From Oxalobacteraceae bacterium (GTDB lineage Bacteria > Pseudomonadota > Gammaproteobacteria > Burkholderiales > Burkholderiaceae_D), in NCBI GenBank assembly GCA_947453015.1, contig CANGFL010000044.1, forward strand, positions 1 to 8,721: 8,721 bases of DNA. The letters run 5' to 3'. This document shows positions 1-6,959 of the stretch, piece by piece. The position numbers and the translations under genes are program-made. The notes below the pieces were generated by a model. It did not search any database and was not told the origin of the DNA. It saw only the letters and a program-made list of their open reading frames with translations. Within the stretch, counting starts at the first letter, position 1. Each line of letters begins with the position of its first letter.

Positions 1-112
1 CCGGATTTTCTTCAAACGTACTGACAATCGACTCGCCCTGCTGAGAAGACAATCGGTAATGAAGCGTCAGGAAAGACCCTTCGGTAATCATAGGTTGTGG
101 CGTAGTCGGCAT
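1..112 (-). CDS. fkpB: FKBP-type peptidyl-prolyl cis-trans isomerase, N-terminal part (cut by window edge)
   Basis: Reading the minus strand from the ATG at 112-110 gives 37 codons with no stop, running off the left edge. The peptide begins MPTTPQPMITEGSFLTLHYR and continues to an STFEENP segment. This matches the opening of SlpA/FkpB-type FKBP isomerases: a T-x-x-S-x-L-T-L-H-Y start strand, then a short loop and a (D/S)TF turn. These cytoplasmic enzymes catalyse proline isomerisation and act as folding helpers. The catalytic pocket lies beyond the window, so activity cannot be judged. ATG 112 is the first start after an in-frame TAG; a second ATG at 91-89 (codon 8) is possible. Neither has a clear Shine-Dalgarno sequence. 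A TACAAT hexamer on the minus strand (147-142) could be a -10 box, without a good -35. The gene is divergent from radC, an arrangement familiar in betaproteobacteria, where ispH often follows. Confidence 0.72.
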   Translation of the reverse strand, partial: MPTTPQPMITEGSFLTLHYRLSSQQGESIVSTFEENP

Positions 113-284
113 AAAGGTACGTCTAAAACAAGTCTCGCGCTATTGTAAGCCAGCCACCGAGTCAGGATTTATAACGTCAGCGTTTTACTTCGCTAGGCTG
201 TTGAGTTCCACAGTTGCGGCTACTTCGGCACGTAGCGTATTCAACGCGATTTTTTCTGATGGTGATTTTTAAAGGATAGATAGC

Positions 285-959
285 ATGCGAATAAACGATT
301 TACCCGCCGGTGAACGGCCACGTGAGCGCTTGTTGTCCCTGGGCGCTGAAGCACTCACCGATGTGGAGCTGCTAGCCATCGTGCTACACACTGGCACAGC
401 GGGTATGGGTGTCATCCAAATGGCCGAGTCCATCATCACTCAATTTGGCTCACTCGGAAAACTGATGACAGCACCCGCCCGCGCACTCAATGACATCAAG
501 GGACTGGGGCCCGCAAAGCGCTCGCAAATGCTGGCCGTGCTAGAACTAGGAAGGCGTTGCTTCGCTGGTGAGATGAAAGCCCAACCCGTTTTCAAATCAC
601 CCAAATCACTAGAACAGTTTTTACAAAGGCAATTCGCCGGCCAGCAAAGCGAAAGTTTCATCGCACTCTTTCTCGATGTAGAGCACCGCATGATTGCTTG
701 CGAAACTTTATTCAAAGGCACGCTGACTCGCACCGCAGTTTATCCGCGTGAAATCGTGCGCCGAGCCCTGGAACACAATGCGGCCGCCATCATCTTTTCG
801 CACAACCACCCTTCCGGCGCCGCACTGCCGAGCGCCATGGACAAAATGCTAACGTCCGAACTTAAGAAAGTGATGGATTGCGTAGAAATACCCATGCTGG
901 ATCACCTGATTGTTAGCGGCACGGCGGTGTGGTCCTTCCGAGCTAACGGATTGTGCTGA
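285..959 (+). CDS. radC: RadC family protein (JAMM/MPN-type, DNA repair-associated)
   Basis: This 224-residue protein has the full RadC layout. The N-terminal domain carries a helix-hairpin-helix (around residues 67-90, with the turn KGLGPAKR). The C-terminal JAB/JAMM domain spans about residues 102-224. The metal-binding signature is intact: H173-N-H175-P-S-G, then S183 and D186 with exactly ten residues between the second His and the Asp. The family's ETLFKGTLTRTAVYPRE and LDHLIVSG segments are also present. RadC was named from a repair phenotype that was later attributed to another gene, and its biochemical role is unsettled. The JAMM fold predicts a zinc hydrolase, possibly a peptidase, but that is inference. 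The start is supported by AAAGGA at 271-276, eight bases before the ATG. It is divergent from the FKBP gene, and the 172-base gap shows no convincing promoter. Length is normal for the family. Confidence 0.96.
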   Translation: MRINDLPAGERPRERLLSLGAEALTDVELLAIVLHTGTAGMGVIQMAESIITQFGSLGKLMTAPARALNDIKGLGPAKRSQMLAVLELGRRCFAGEMKAQPVFKSPKSLEQFLQRQFAGQQSESFIALFLDVEHRMIACETLFKGTLTRTAVYPREIVRRALEHNAAAIIFSHNHPSGAALPSAMDKMLTSELKKVMDCVEIPMLDHLIVSGTAVWSFRANGLC

Positions 960-963
960 GCCC

Positions 964-1030
964 TTGATTTATCAGGATATTTTGTTTGGCTACGAACTTA
1001 AGACGATATTGATAAGGCAAGATAAATCAA
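964..1030. repeat. Long-range inverted repeat with a competing internal pairing, downstream of radC
   Basis: TTGATTTATC (964-973) and GATAAATCAA (1021-1030) are perfect 10-base complements separated by 47 bases. Inside them, TTATCA plus ATAT (969-974, 977-980) can pair instead with ATAT plus TGATAA (1006-1015), leaving a GG bulge. The two folds share bases 969-973, so they exclude each other. Both stems are AT-rich and no T-tract follows, so this is not a standard intrinsic terminator. It lies in the radC 3' region, upstream of the rpmB promoter. Confidence 0.45.
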
Positions 1031-1056
1031 AATTTACGCCCAACTTGGATCAATTG

Positions 1057-1069
1057 TTAAATTATTTAA
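1057..1069. repeat. AT-only palindrome upstream of the rpmB promoter
   Basis: TTAAAT-T-ATTTAA is a perfect 6-base inverted repeat around one base, ending 33 bases before the rpmB -35 box. It may be an AT-rich upstream element or a chance palindrome. Function is unknown. Confidence 0.3.
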
Positions 1070-1102
1070 TGGTTTCAAGACACCATTTTAGTTCGCAAGT
1101 CC

Positions 1103-1131
1103 TTGAATAATCTAAATATTTTCAGTATACT
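1103..1131 (+). promoter_or_regulatory. Sigma70-type promoter of rpmB-rpmG
   Basis: A -35 box TTGAAT (1103-1108) and a -10 box TATACT (1126-1131) are separated by the ideal 17 bases. Transcription would start near 1138, giving a leader of about 33 bases before the rpmB GTG. The boxes are near consensus, and the upstream DNA is very AT-rich, as expected for strongly expressed ribosomal protein genes. Transcription from radC may also read through. Confidence 0.85.
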
Positions 1132-1170
1132 CGCGGTCTTTCTAATGTTGGATGTATAAAGGAGTCTGCC

Positions 1171-1407
1171 GTGGCACGTGAATGCCAAGTAACAGGGAAG
1201 AAGCCGATGGTCGGCAATAACGTTTCCCACGCAAATAACAAAACCAAGCGCCGCTTCCTGCCTAACTTGCAGAACCGCCGTTTCTGGGTTGAATCTGAAA
1301 ACCGCTGGGTCCGCATGCGCGTATCGACTGCAGGTGTTCGCATTATCGACAAACTTGGCATCGACGCCGTGTTGCTCGACATGCGCGCCCGTGGCGAAAA
1401 GATCTAA
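1171..1407 (+). CDS. rpmB: 50S ribosomal protein L28
   Basis: The 78-residue product is a complete bacterial L28. It opens [20 protein letters not shown], follows with the basic [12 protein letters not shown] segment and the [10 protein letters not shown] strand, and ends DMRARGEKI. It belongs to the large ribosomal subunit. Only one cysteine is present, so this is the zinc-free form of the family. The start is GTG; AAAGGAG (1158-1164) sits six bases upstream and fixes it. It is first in a two-gene operon with rpmG, which begins 25 bases after its stop, and is read from the promoter at 1103-1131. The sequence is closest in style to betaproteobacterial L28, which is one of the better hints to the host. 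Nothing is unusual about it. Confidence 0.98.
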   Translation: MARECQVTGKKPMVGNNVSHANNKTKRRFLPNLQNRRFWVESENRWVRMRVSTAGVRIIDKLGIDAVLLDMRARGEKI

Positions 1408-1432
1408 CGATTACATTTAAAGGACGACCACC

Positions 1433-1600
1433 ATGGCTACTAAAGGCCGAGATAAGATCAAACTGGAGTCAAGTGCGGGTACTGGCCACTTCTACACGAC
1501 TTCCAAAAACAAGCGCACCATGCCTGAAAAAATGGAGATCATGAAATTCGATCCCAAGGCACGTAAGCACGTGATGTACAAAGAAACGAAGATTAAATAA
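1433..1600 (+). CDS. rpmG: 50S ribosomal protein L33
   Basis: A 55-codon frame from ATG 1433 to TAA 1600 encodes a small basic protein. It starts [20 protein letters not shown], then has the [14 protein letters not shown] segment and ends with the [11 protein letters not shown] tail. This is full-length L33 of the large ribosomal subunit. It has no cysteine, so it is the zinc-independent variant found in many proteobacteria. AAAGGA at 1419-1424 lies eight bases before the ATG. It is the second gene of the rpmB-rpmG operon, a pairing conserved across proteobacteria, and a strong terminator follows within about 35 bases of its stop. Confidence 0.98.
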   Translation: MATKGRDKIKLESSAGTGHFYTTSKNKRTMPEKMEIMKFDPKARKHVMYKETKIK

Positions 1601-1631
1601 ATCGTCGATTCTTTGCGATCATAAAGTTCGT

Positions 1632-1666
1632 AAAAAAGCCCCGCAAAATTTGCGGGGCTTTTTTTT
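1632..1666. terminator. Bidirectional intrinsic terminator between rpmG and the desaturase gene
   Basis: The stem GCCCCGC (1638-1644) pairs with GCGGGGC (1652-1658), and the AT loop can add two more pairs. Eight Ts follow on the plus strand (1659-1666), and six As precede the stem (1632-1637), which become a U-tract on the minus strand. It therefore ends the rpmB-rpmG transcript and also the convergent desaturase transcript, whose stop codon lies about 70 bases away. Confidence 0.95.
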
Positions 1667-1737
1667 GCTTCAGATTAGCTTGAGACTCGCTTGAGATTAC
1701 TTCGACTCACGATCGTCATCAAAGCCAAGTTCTAACG

Positions 1738-2946
1738 TTAGGCATAGCTACGTAAGCGCAGCGAGAACTGTTCCAACGAACGAATGCCTGACGCCTCTGC
1801 ACGAGCACACCAATCACGTAACTGGGCGAGTAATTGATCGCTACTCGAATGGGAACGCTCCCACAGTGCAGCCAATTCAGTTCTCATTTCGTGCATGGTC
1901 TTCAGGGTATCGCTGTACTTGAAGATTTCTGACAATTGCTGCTGTTGTTCCGCTTCCAGGGTTGCTGGCTCGCACTGGAGTAATTTTTTCGATGATTTCA
2001 ACACGTCTTTCTCGAGTGCCGATTTAGCGCGTATGTTGGCAATCTCGTCACCCCATACCTGCCTCAATGAAAGCGCATATTTCGCCATCACGTCGTAGCG
2101 ATTAGCCACGATGGACTGCAGCGTGTCGAGATCGGCCACCAATTTTTCGCGATCAAAACGCGGAGCAGGTGCGACTTTTTTAACCTTGGCAAGACCAAAG
2201 AAAGAAAGAATAGTGATGTACATCCAGCCAATATCAAACTCATACCACTTGGATGACAGCTTGGCCGAGGTGCCGTAGGTGTGGTGATTATTATGTAGCT
2301 CTTCACCACCAATGATGATGCCCCAAGGAAGAATGTTGGTTGATGCATCCTTGCAATCAAAATTGCGATAGCCCCAATAGTGACCAATGCCATTAATGAT
2401 GCCAGCAGCTGTTACAGGAATCCACATCATCTGCACTGCCCAGACACTCAAGCCAAGCACGCCAAACAACATAATATTAATGACCAACAGCATAGAAACA
2501 CCCAAGGCTGAGTGTTTTGTGTAGACATTACGCTCGATCCAATCATCTGGCGTACCGTGACCATATTTCTCTACGGTTTCAGTGTTGCGTGCCTCAATAC
2601 GATACAGCTCAGCACCTTCGTAAACGACTTTGTCGATGCCACGTGTGACCGGGCTGTGCGGATCTTCTTCAGTTTCACATTTAGCATGATGCTTACGGTG
2701 TATGGCGGCCCACTCTTTGGTAACCATGCCGGTAGTCATCCACAACCAAAAGCGGAAAAAATGACTAGGTATCGCATGCAAATCTAACGCACGGTGTGCT
2801 TGGCAGCGATGCAGAAAAATAGTGACGCCCGCAATCGTGATGTGCGTAACGATCAACGTGTAAATAAAAATTTGCCAGCCAGTCGCGTGCGTCAGGCCGT
2901 TCAAAAGGAAATCAAGGACAGGATCCAAGCCAGAGGTCAGGCTCAT
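1738..2946 (-). CDS. desA: DesA-type membrane fatty acid desaturase
   Basis: The 402-residue product is an integral-membrane, di-iron fatty-acyl desaturase. The three histidine boxes are intact: H46-RCQA-H51, H83-RK-H86-H87 and H218-NN-H221-H222, plus the GHYWGYRNF segment around H189. Hydrophobic stretches near residues 27-45, 62-75, 146-168 and 170-186 fit the family topology, with the boxes on the cytoplasmic face. Pseudomonas DesA-like relatives introduce a delta-9 double bond into acyl chains of membrane lipids; the exact substrate here is inference. Residues from about 262 form a long, soluble, mostly helical tail beyond the catalytic core, discussed in the findings. The ATG is supported by GGAG (2955-2952 on the minus strand) five bases upstream. 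A weak promoter could be TTGAAG (3012-3007) with TTTAAT (2987-2982), but its spacing of 19 is poor. The transcript ends at the terminator at 1632-1666. Confidence 0.95.
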   Translation of the reverse strand: MSLTSGLDPVLDFLLNGLTHATGWQIFIYTLIVTHITIAGVTIFLHRCQAHRALDLHAIPSHFFRFWLWMTTGMVTKEWAAIHRKHHAKCETEEDPHSPVTRGIDKVVYEGAELYRIEARNTETVEKYGHGTPDDWIERNVYTKHSALGVSMLLVINIMLFGVLGLSVWAVQMMWIPVTAAGIINGIGHYWGYRNFDCKDASTNILPWGIIIGGEELHNNHHTYGTSAKLSSKWYEFDIGWMYITILSFFGLAKVKKVAPAPRFDREKLVADLDTLQSIVANRYDVMAKYALSLRQVWGDEIANIRAKSALEKDVLKSSKKLLQCEPATLEAEQQQQLSEIFKYSDTLKTMHEMRTELAALWERSHSSSDQLLAQLRDWCARAEASGIRSLEQFSLRLRSYA

Positions 2947-3062
2947 TTTTTCTCCAGAGAGTAGAACAAAAGCGAAGCGGCATTAAATCGAATGAGATTT
3001 ACAGTGCTTCAATGTATGAATTGTACGTTGTTTTGGACTAGCCGGGCTTCTTAAAGAGCAAC

Positions 3063-4385
3063 TTAGTCGGATAAAGGCTTATGAATCAAAGGCTTGTCAG
3101 TTTGATCTGAAAACTGTGGTGTTTTTTCTAACACTACGGGAATACGTATATCCAGAGCTCGTATTAGCGCCAGCAAACCGCTATTAACCTCAGAAATTAA
3201 GCCCGTCGTACCTAGCTCAGGATCGATAATCCAAAAACCCAATTCAAGCTCTAGCCCCTCGGGTGCGAGTCGCTTCACTATCAATTCAGGCGCTGGATCG
3301 GCTAAAACTCTGGAAATACCCAACACTAAACTTTGAGATTGCCTTGTTAAATTTGCAATATCCGTCGCATAAGCTACGGTGAGGCCGGTAGAAAGCCGAA
3401 CCCGACGGTCTGATAAAGAAAAATTTTGAACCGGCAGAGACACCATCATTTCATTCGGAATGACTGTCTCCGATCCATCTGTTCCGCGCAAGATCGTGCA
3501 GCGCGCATTGATCTGTACGACTTCACCTTTAAATTTATCGACACTGATGATGTCACCCAGTGAAAGACTGCGCTCGACCAAAATCACTATGCCTGATACA
3601 TAACTACTCACTAATTTCTGCAAACCCAAACCGAGACCAACACCTAAAGCACCACCAAAAACGGATAACACCGTTAAATCAATGCCGACCAGCGACAGAC
3701 TAGTTAGAACCGCGATCAGTAGAAAAAATGCGCGACCTGCGCGCGCCATAACAACGCGTAACGACGAATGAAATGTCTCCAGCTGCATAAGTTTTTGCTC
3801 AAGCACTGCAGAAGCCCACAGCGCTAACACTACGGTCACACCGACCGACAGCAAGGCTTGAATAATGACTAGCAGTGATTCACGATGACGCCCGATGGGA
3901 ATCATAGTCTCTTCAAGAATCAGCACAAGCTCAGGCCATAAACCTGTCACGTAGAGTGCAAAACTAATCCAAACGATAGTCGCAAATGTTTGCTCGAAGG
4001 CTTGCATGAAGCGACCTACGCGACCTTCTCTGGCAAAGGCTTTACGCAATAAAAAAAATACAGCCCGAATCAAAGAGAATGAAAGCAGCAAAGGTACTGC
4101 AACACGTAAAAGCCCCACGTGATGCCAGCTTTTCATTAAACCGATGGCCAGCTCTATCAAAATCACGGTAAACAATGGTGTCAACACGGTACGGAAACTA
4201 TCGGCAGGCATAGTCAGTGCGTGTAAGCGTTCAGAGTCCAGTGAAAAACGTTTACTCCAACTGCGCGACAACACCCATCCCGCGAGCACGCAAATAACCA
4301 ACACCAAAAGCTGTGACAAAAAATCTGGGCTCTCCAGATCTGCCAGTAAATCTAGCCATAAGTTGTAAGCTGCGGAATAGTTCAT
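3063..4385 (-). CDS. MscS-family small-conductance mechanosensitive ion channel
   Basis: The 440-residue membrane protein carries the MscS pore signature. A Gly/Ala-rich pore helix (about 237-270, GGALGVGLGLGLQKLVSSYVSG then IVILVERSLSLGD) is followed by the beta domain (about 271-325, with the GEVVQINARCTILR strand and IPNE) and an alpha/beta C-terminal vestibule. Further hydrophobic segments lie near residues 23-40, 66-84, 92-112, 132-153, 170-192 and 213-233. It therefore has more transmembrane helices than the three of E. coli MscS, as in the larger MscS relatives. Such channels open under membrane tension and release solutes during osmotic downshock. The ATG overlaps the stop of the upstream nuclease gene (ATGA), so translation is probably coupled. 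The ribosome binding site is weak. The desaturase follows after a 116-base gap. Which subfamily it belongs to cannot be settled by eye. Confidence 0.94.
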   Translation of the reverse strand: MNYSAAYNLWLDLLADLESPDFLSQLLVLVICVLAGWVLSRSWSKRFSLDSERLHALTMPADSFRTVLTPLFTVILIELAIGLMKSWHHVGLLRVAVPLLLSFSLIRAVFFLLRKAFAREGRVGRFMQAFEQTFATIVWISFALYVTGLWPELVLILEETMIPIGRHRESLLVIIQALLSVGVTVVLALWASAVLEQKLMQLETFHSSLRVVMARAGRAFFLLIAVLTSLSLVGIDLTVLSVFGGALGVGLGLGLQKLVSSYVSGIVILVERSLSLGDIISVDKFKGEVVQINARCTILRGTDGSETVIPNEMMVSLPVQNFSLSDRRVRLSTGLTVAYATDIANLTRQSQSLVLGISRVLADPAPELIVKRLAPEGLELELGFWIIDPELGTTGLISEVNSGLLALIRALDIRIPVVLEKTPQFSDQTDKPLIHKPLSD

Positions 4386-4966
4386 TTTTTTTCACTCACG
4401 GTGTAAGGCCTTGCCTGTCGCCAGTGCCGCTCCCAATTTTTGGTATAGCGCTCAGTCAAGCGAGGATTATCACGAAATATGACTAAATTTTCTGCATTCG
4501 TATTTTGTGCGCCCCATGTGAAATTGTAGCTTCCAGTAATCACCACGGGATGCACGCCAATCGCATCAATCAACAACACTTTGTTATGCGCATGGCGGTA
4601 ACGAGTTTCCAGCCATACGGGAATATTATTTTGCTCAAGAAGATCCAACAACGAACCTACCGTATCTTCATGTTGACGACTATCTGCTATGACTCGCACA
4701 TCAACGCCGCGCTGACGCGCATTAATTAAACCAGAAGTAATCGTCCGACTCGTTAATAAATACGCTTGCACGAGTATCTGTGATTTTGCAGCAGCAATCG
4801 CATCAATCAACAAAGCCTCGGTATCATCCCATGGCGAAAAAGCGACCTGTACCGTGCCCAGCGCCGGAAAAGTTTCGGGAATACTCTTAGCCTCTGTCGC
4901 ATGACTCCATGAAAGAGAACACAGCGACAGCCAAAGCAAACACGAAAATTTTAAAACAGTACGCAA
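4382..4966 (-). CDS. Exported PLD-superfamily nuclease (single HKD motif, Nuc-like)
   Basis: The 194-residue protein starts with a typical Sec signal peptide: MRTVLKF, a hydrophobic core to about residue 20, then SHATEA with likely cleavage near A23 or A26. The mature part is a one-motif phospholipase D fold: H127-N-K129-xxxx-D134, then G145-S-Y-N-F-T and the NAEN segment (156-160). One HKD copy and this size match the Nuc endonuclease group, which acts as a homodimer cleaving phosphodiesters, often DNA without sequence preference. Periplasmic nuclease activity is inference; a phospholipase cannot be excluded. The start is TTG; no ATG or GTG is available in frame near the signal peptide. An in-frame TGA, the stop of the preceding methyltransferase, lies one codon upstream. 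GGAAAG eight bases before the TTG may serve the ribosome. The stop overlaps the channel's ATG. Confidence 0.88.
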   Translation of the reverse strand: MRTVLKFSCLLWLSLCSLSWSHATEAKSIPETFPALGTVQVAFSPWDDTEALLIDAIAAAKSQILVQAYLLTSRTITSGLINARQRGVDVRVIADSRQHEDTVGSLLDLLEQNNIPVWLETRYRHAHNKVLLIDAIGVHPVVITGSYNFTWGAQNTNAENLVIFRDNPRLTERYTKNWERHWRQARPYTVSEKK

Positions 4967-4969
4967 CGC

Positions 4970-6226
4970 TCAGGCTTTCCTTTCAATCACCGCTGCAAAA
5001 AATCCATCGGTATGATGACGATGAGGTAGTAATTTAAGATAGTCATCCATAGCTAATGAAATTTTTTGCTCAGCTAGCACTTCACTCATAGGACGCAATT
5101 CATAATCAGGATGTGTGCTGAGGAAGTTAGTAACAATGGATTCATTTTCTTCTTCCAGCAAGCTACACGTTGCATACACCACACGCCCGCCCGGCTTGAC
5201 TAACCGCGCCGCGCTAGCAAGTATCGACGTCTGTAGCTGACTCATTTGCTCAATATCATTTTCTGACTGACGCCATTTCATATCGGGGTTGCGGCGCAAG
5301 GTTCCTAAACCACTGCAAGGTGCATCAATCAAAACACGATCAAGCTTGCCCGACAGACGTTTTATTTTGGCGTCTTTCTCATGCGCCATCAAACCGGGAT
5401 GAACATTCGACAAACCGCTGCGCGCCAGTCTGGGCTTTAATTTAGCCAAGCGCTTTTCTACAACATCAAAGGCATATAAGCGTCCGGTGTTGCGCATCCA
5501 CGCACCAAGAGCGAGTGTTTTGCCGCCAGCACCCGCACAAAAATCAGCCACCATTTCACCGCGTTTAGCTCCAACAATTTGCGCCAGTAACTGACTACCT
5601 TCATCTTGCACTTCAACCCAACCGTCTTTAAAGATAGGCATATTTTGAAGTGCAGGTTTTTTTCTTATGCGTAAACCCAACGGGGAATACGGCGTTGGCT
5701 CACTCACAATACCTGCAGTCGTTAGCTCAGCCTGCACTGCTTCGAGCGATGATTTAATCGTATTAATCCGAAGATCAAGCGGAGCACTCTCATTTAACGC
5801 ATCAACCAATTGAAATGCTTCTTCTTCACCTAACTGCGCGATCAATCGACTCATAATCCAATCGGGCATATTGGTTCTGAGTGGGACAGAAAAGCTGTGC
5901 GTATCCAGCGCTAACACTTCGGTTAACCACGCCGTCTCTTGCTCGGACAAACCCGCTATCGACTCCACACCAACGGCATGAGCCAAACCCAACAAAGCAA
6001 TACGGCGCATCTGCGAGCCCGAGCCTGATTCAGCTAAATGAGTAAACAACGTTCGTTTGCGCAGTAGTGCATACACCGCTTCCGCGACAACTCCGCGTTC
6101 ACGCCCGCCTAACCTAGGGTGTTCACGAAAATAGCGCGAGAGCACCATATCCGCCGCCGCGGTAAAGCGCAGCACATCGCGCAAGGCTTCTTCAGTACTT
6201 GCGATGATTGCAGGTGGCAATCTCAT
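4970..6226 (-). CDS. RsmB-type RNA (cytosine-5) methyltransferase
   Basis: The 418-residue protein belongs to the RsmB/NOL1/NOP2 group, which uses S-adenosylmethionine to methylate C5 of cytosine in RNA. The N-terminal 140 or so residues look like a NusB-like RNA-binding domain (compare HPRLGGRERGVVAEAVYALL). The Rossmann domain follows: motif I DFCAGAGGKT (228-237), the acidic D254, motif IV DAPCSG (301-306) and motif VI YATCS (351-355). C354 is the expected nucleophile and C304 the residue for product release. The motif DEGSQ at 208-212 is also typical. In betaproteobacteria a paralogue of this kind often sits beside purN, while the classical rsmB sits with fmt. The exact rRNA position modified is therefore not assigned. 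It lies 80 bases after purN. The ATG has only a weak ribosome binding site (GAAAG). Confidence 0.92.
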   Translation of the reverse strand: MRLPPAIIASTEEALRDVLRFTAAADMVLSRYFREHPRLGGRERGVVAEAVYALLRKRTLFTHLAESGSGSQMRRIALLGLAHAVGVESIAGLSEQETAWLTEVLALDTHSFSVPLRTNMPDWIMSRLIAQLGEEEAFQLVDALNESAPLDLRINTIKSSLEAVQAELTTAGIVSEPTPYSPLGLRIRKKPALQNMPIFKDGWVEVQDEGSQLLAQIVGAKRGEMVADFCAGAGGKTLALGAWMRNTGRLYAFDVVEKRLAKLKPRLARSGLSNVHPGLMAHEKDAKIKRLSGKLDRVLIDAPCSGLGTLRRNPDMKWRQSENDIEQMSQLQTSILASAARLVKPGGRVVYATCSLLEEENESIVTNFLSTHPDYELRPMSEVLAEQKISLAMDDYLKLLPHRHHTDGFFAAVIERKA

Positions 6227-6274
6227 AGTTTATTGCTTTCAGAAAATAGGAGGCGTTCTACAGCCTAAAATGTG

Positions 6275-6291
6275 AGGCGAGATAATCGCCT
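6275..6291 (-). promoter_or_regulatory. Hairpin in the purN-methyltransferase gap
   Basis: On the minus strand AGGCGA and TCGCCT form a perfect 6-bp stem around a TTATC loop. The following bases are CACATTTT, a poor U-tract, so this is a weak terminator at best. A second short AGGC/GCCT pair lies just downstream (6265-6250 region). It may tune expression between purN and the methyltransferase gene or protect an RNA end. Confidence 0.35.
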
Positions 6292-6306
6292 AAAAAGAAT
6301 TCAGTA

Positions 6307-6918
6307 CTACTTGCCTGCAGAGCGCATGACCCGACCATCAACCAGCTTGAGCGTACCGGACATCAGATCGCGCACTGCTTGAGGATAGATTCGATGCTCC
6401 TGCTCGAGCACGCGCGCAGCTAGCGTGTCCTCAGTATCATCGTCGAGTACCGGCACAGCCGCTTGCGCAATGATAGGGCCGTGATCTAGTTCAGCCGTCA
6501 CAAAATGTACCGTTGCACCATGCACTTTGACGCCCGCATCGATTGCCTGCTGATGCGTGTGCAAGCCAGGAAAACTTGGTAGCAGCGAAGGATGAATATT
6601 AATGAGTCGTCCAAAATATCGGTTTACAAATCCAGGCGTCAGGATCCGCATGAACCCGGCCAATACAATTAAGTCGGGAGAATGTTGATCAATCAGGTCG
6701 GCCAATGCAGCATCGAATTGTTCGCGATCTGGGTAATCACGATGATTGATTGCGAAGGTAGCGATACCTGCAGCGCGAGCCACATCCAAACCCGCTGCCG
6801 TCGGTTGATTACTGATCACTGCCGCAATCTGCTCTGGCCAACGATCAGCAGCCGCCACTTTGAGCATGGCTTGCATATTGCTGCCGCGTCCGGAAATTAG
6901 GATAACGATGCGCTTCAT
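6307..6918 (-). CDS. purN: Phosphoribosylglycinamide formyltransferase 1 (GAR transformylase)
   Basis: The 203-residue enzyme transfers a formyl group from 10-formyltetrahydrofolate to glycinamide ribonucleotide, the third step of de novo purine synthesis. The phosphate-binding loop SGRGSN (9-14) is present. So are the folate-site LAGFMRIL (86-93) and the catalytic triad: N107 and H109 in INIHPSLLPSFPGLHTH, and D145 in ELDHGP. Length and C-terminus are normal. The ATG is the only sensible start, because the core strand IVILISG begins at residue 4. No Shine-Dalgarno sequence lies upstream. A TAAAAT hexamer ends seven bases before the ATG, which raises the chance of a very short leader. No purM is adjacent, unlike E. 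coli. It probably heads the run purN, methyltransferase, nuclease, channel. Confidence 0.97.
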   Translation of the reverse strand: MKRIVILISGRGSNMQAMLKVAAADRWPEQIAAVISNQPTAAGLDVARAAGIATFAINHRDYPDREQFDAALADLIDQHSPDLIVLAGFMRILTPGFVNRYFGRLINIHPSLLPSFPGLHTHQQAIDAGVKVHGATVHFVTAELDHGPIIAQAAVPVLDDDTEDTLAARVLEQEHRIYPQAVRDLMSGTLKLVDGRVMRSAGK

Positions 6919-6959
6919 AGAGCGAATTTTAACAGCGCATCCTTGTTACCGAAGCAGAA

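Noticed and set aside
201..243. Possible radC promoter (TTGAGT, TTGCGG and TATTCA near 201-243)
   Set aside because: Spacings of 14 or 18 and weak hexamers make it unconvincing.
235..256. GCGT/ACGC hairpin followed by a T-run just before radC
   Set aside because: The stem is only four pairs, too short for a terminator, and it lies within 40 bases of the radC start.
910..1110. A 66-codon plus-strand frame across the end of radC and the spacer
   Set aside because: It starts inside radC in another frame, has no ribosome binding site, and crosses the AT-rich inverted repeat. The peptide shows no recognisable motif.
1122..1382. An 86-codon minus-strand frame opposite rpmB
   Set aside because: It is antisense to a certain ribosomal protein gene, and its composition follows from the L28 codons.
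1678..1696. Direct repeat GCTTGAGA, two copies 11 bases apart
   Set aside because: It is short, in a non-coding gap after the terminator, with no further copies or palindrome.
3041..3049. AGCCCGGCT palindrome after the channel gene
   Set aside because: A one-base loop cannot form a hairpin, and no U-tract follows; not a terminator.
4910..4945. Lipobox at the nuclease N-terminus
   Set aside because: The cysteines at residues 9 and 16 lack the small residue expected just before a lipidated cysteine; a Sec signal peptide cut near residues 23-26 fits better.
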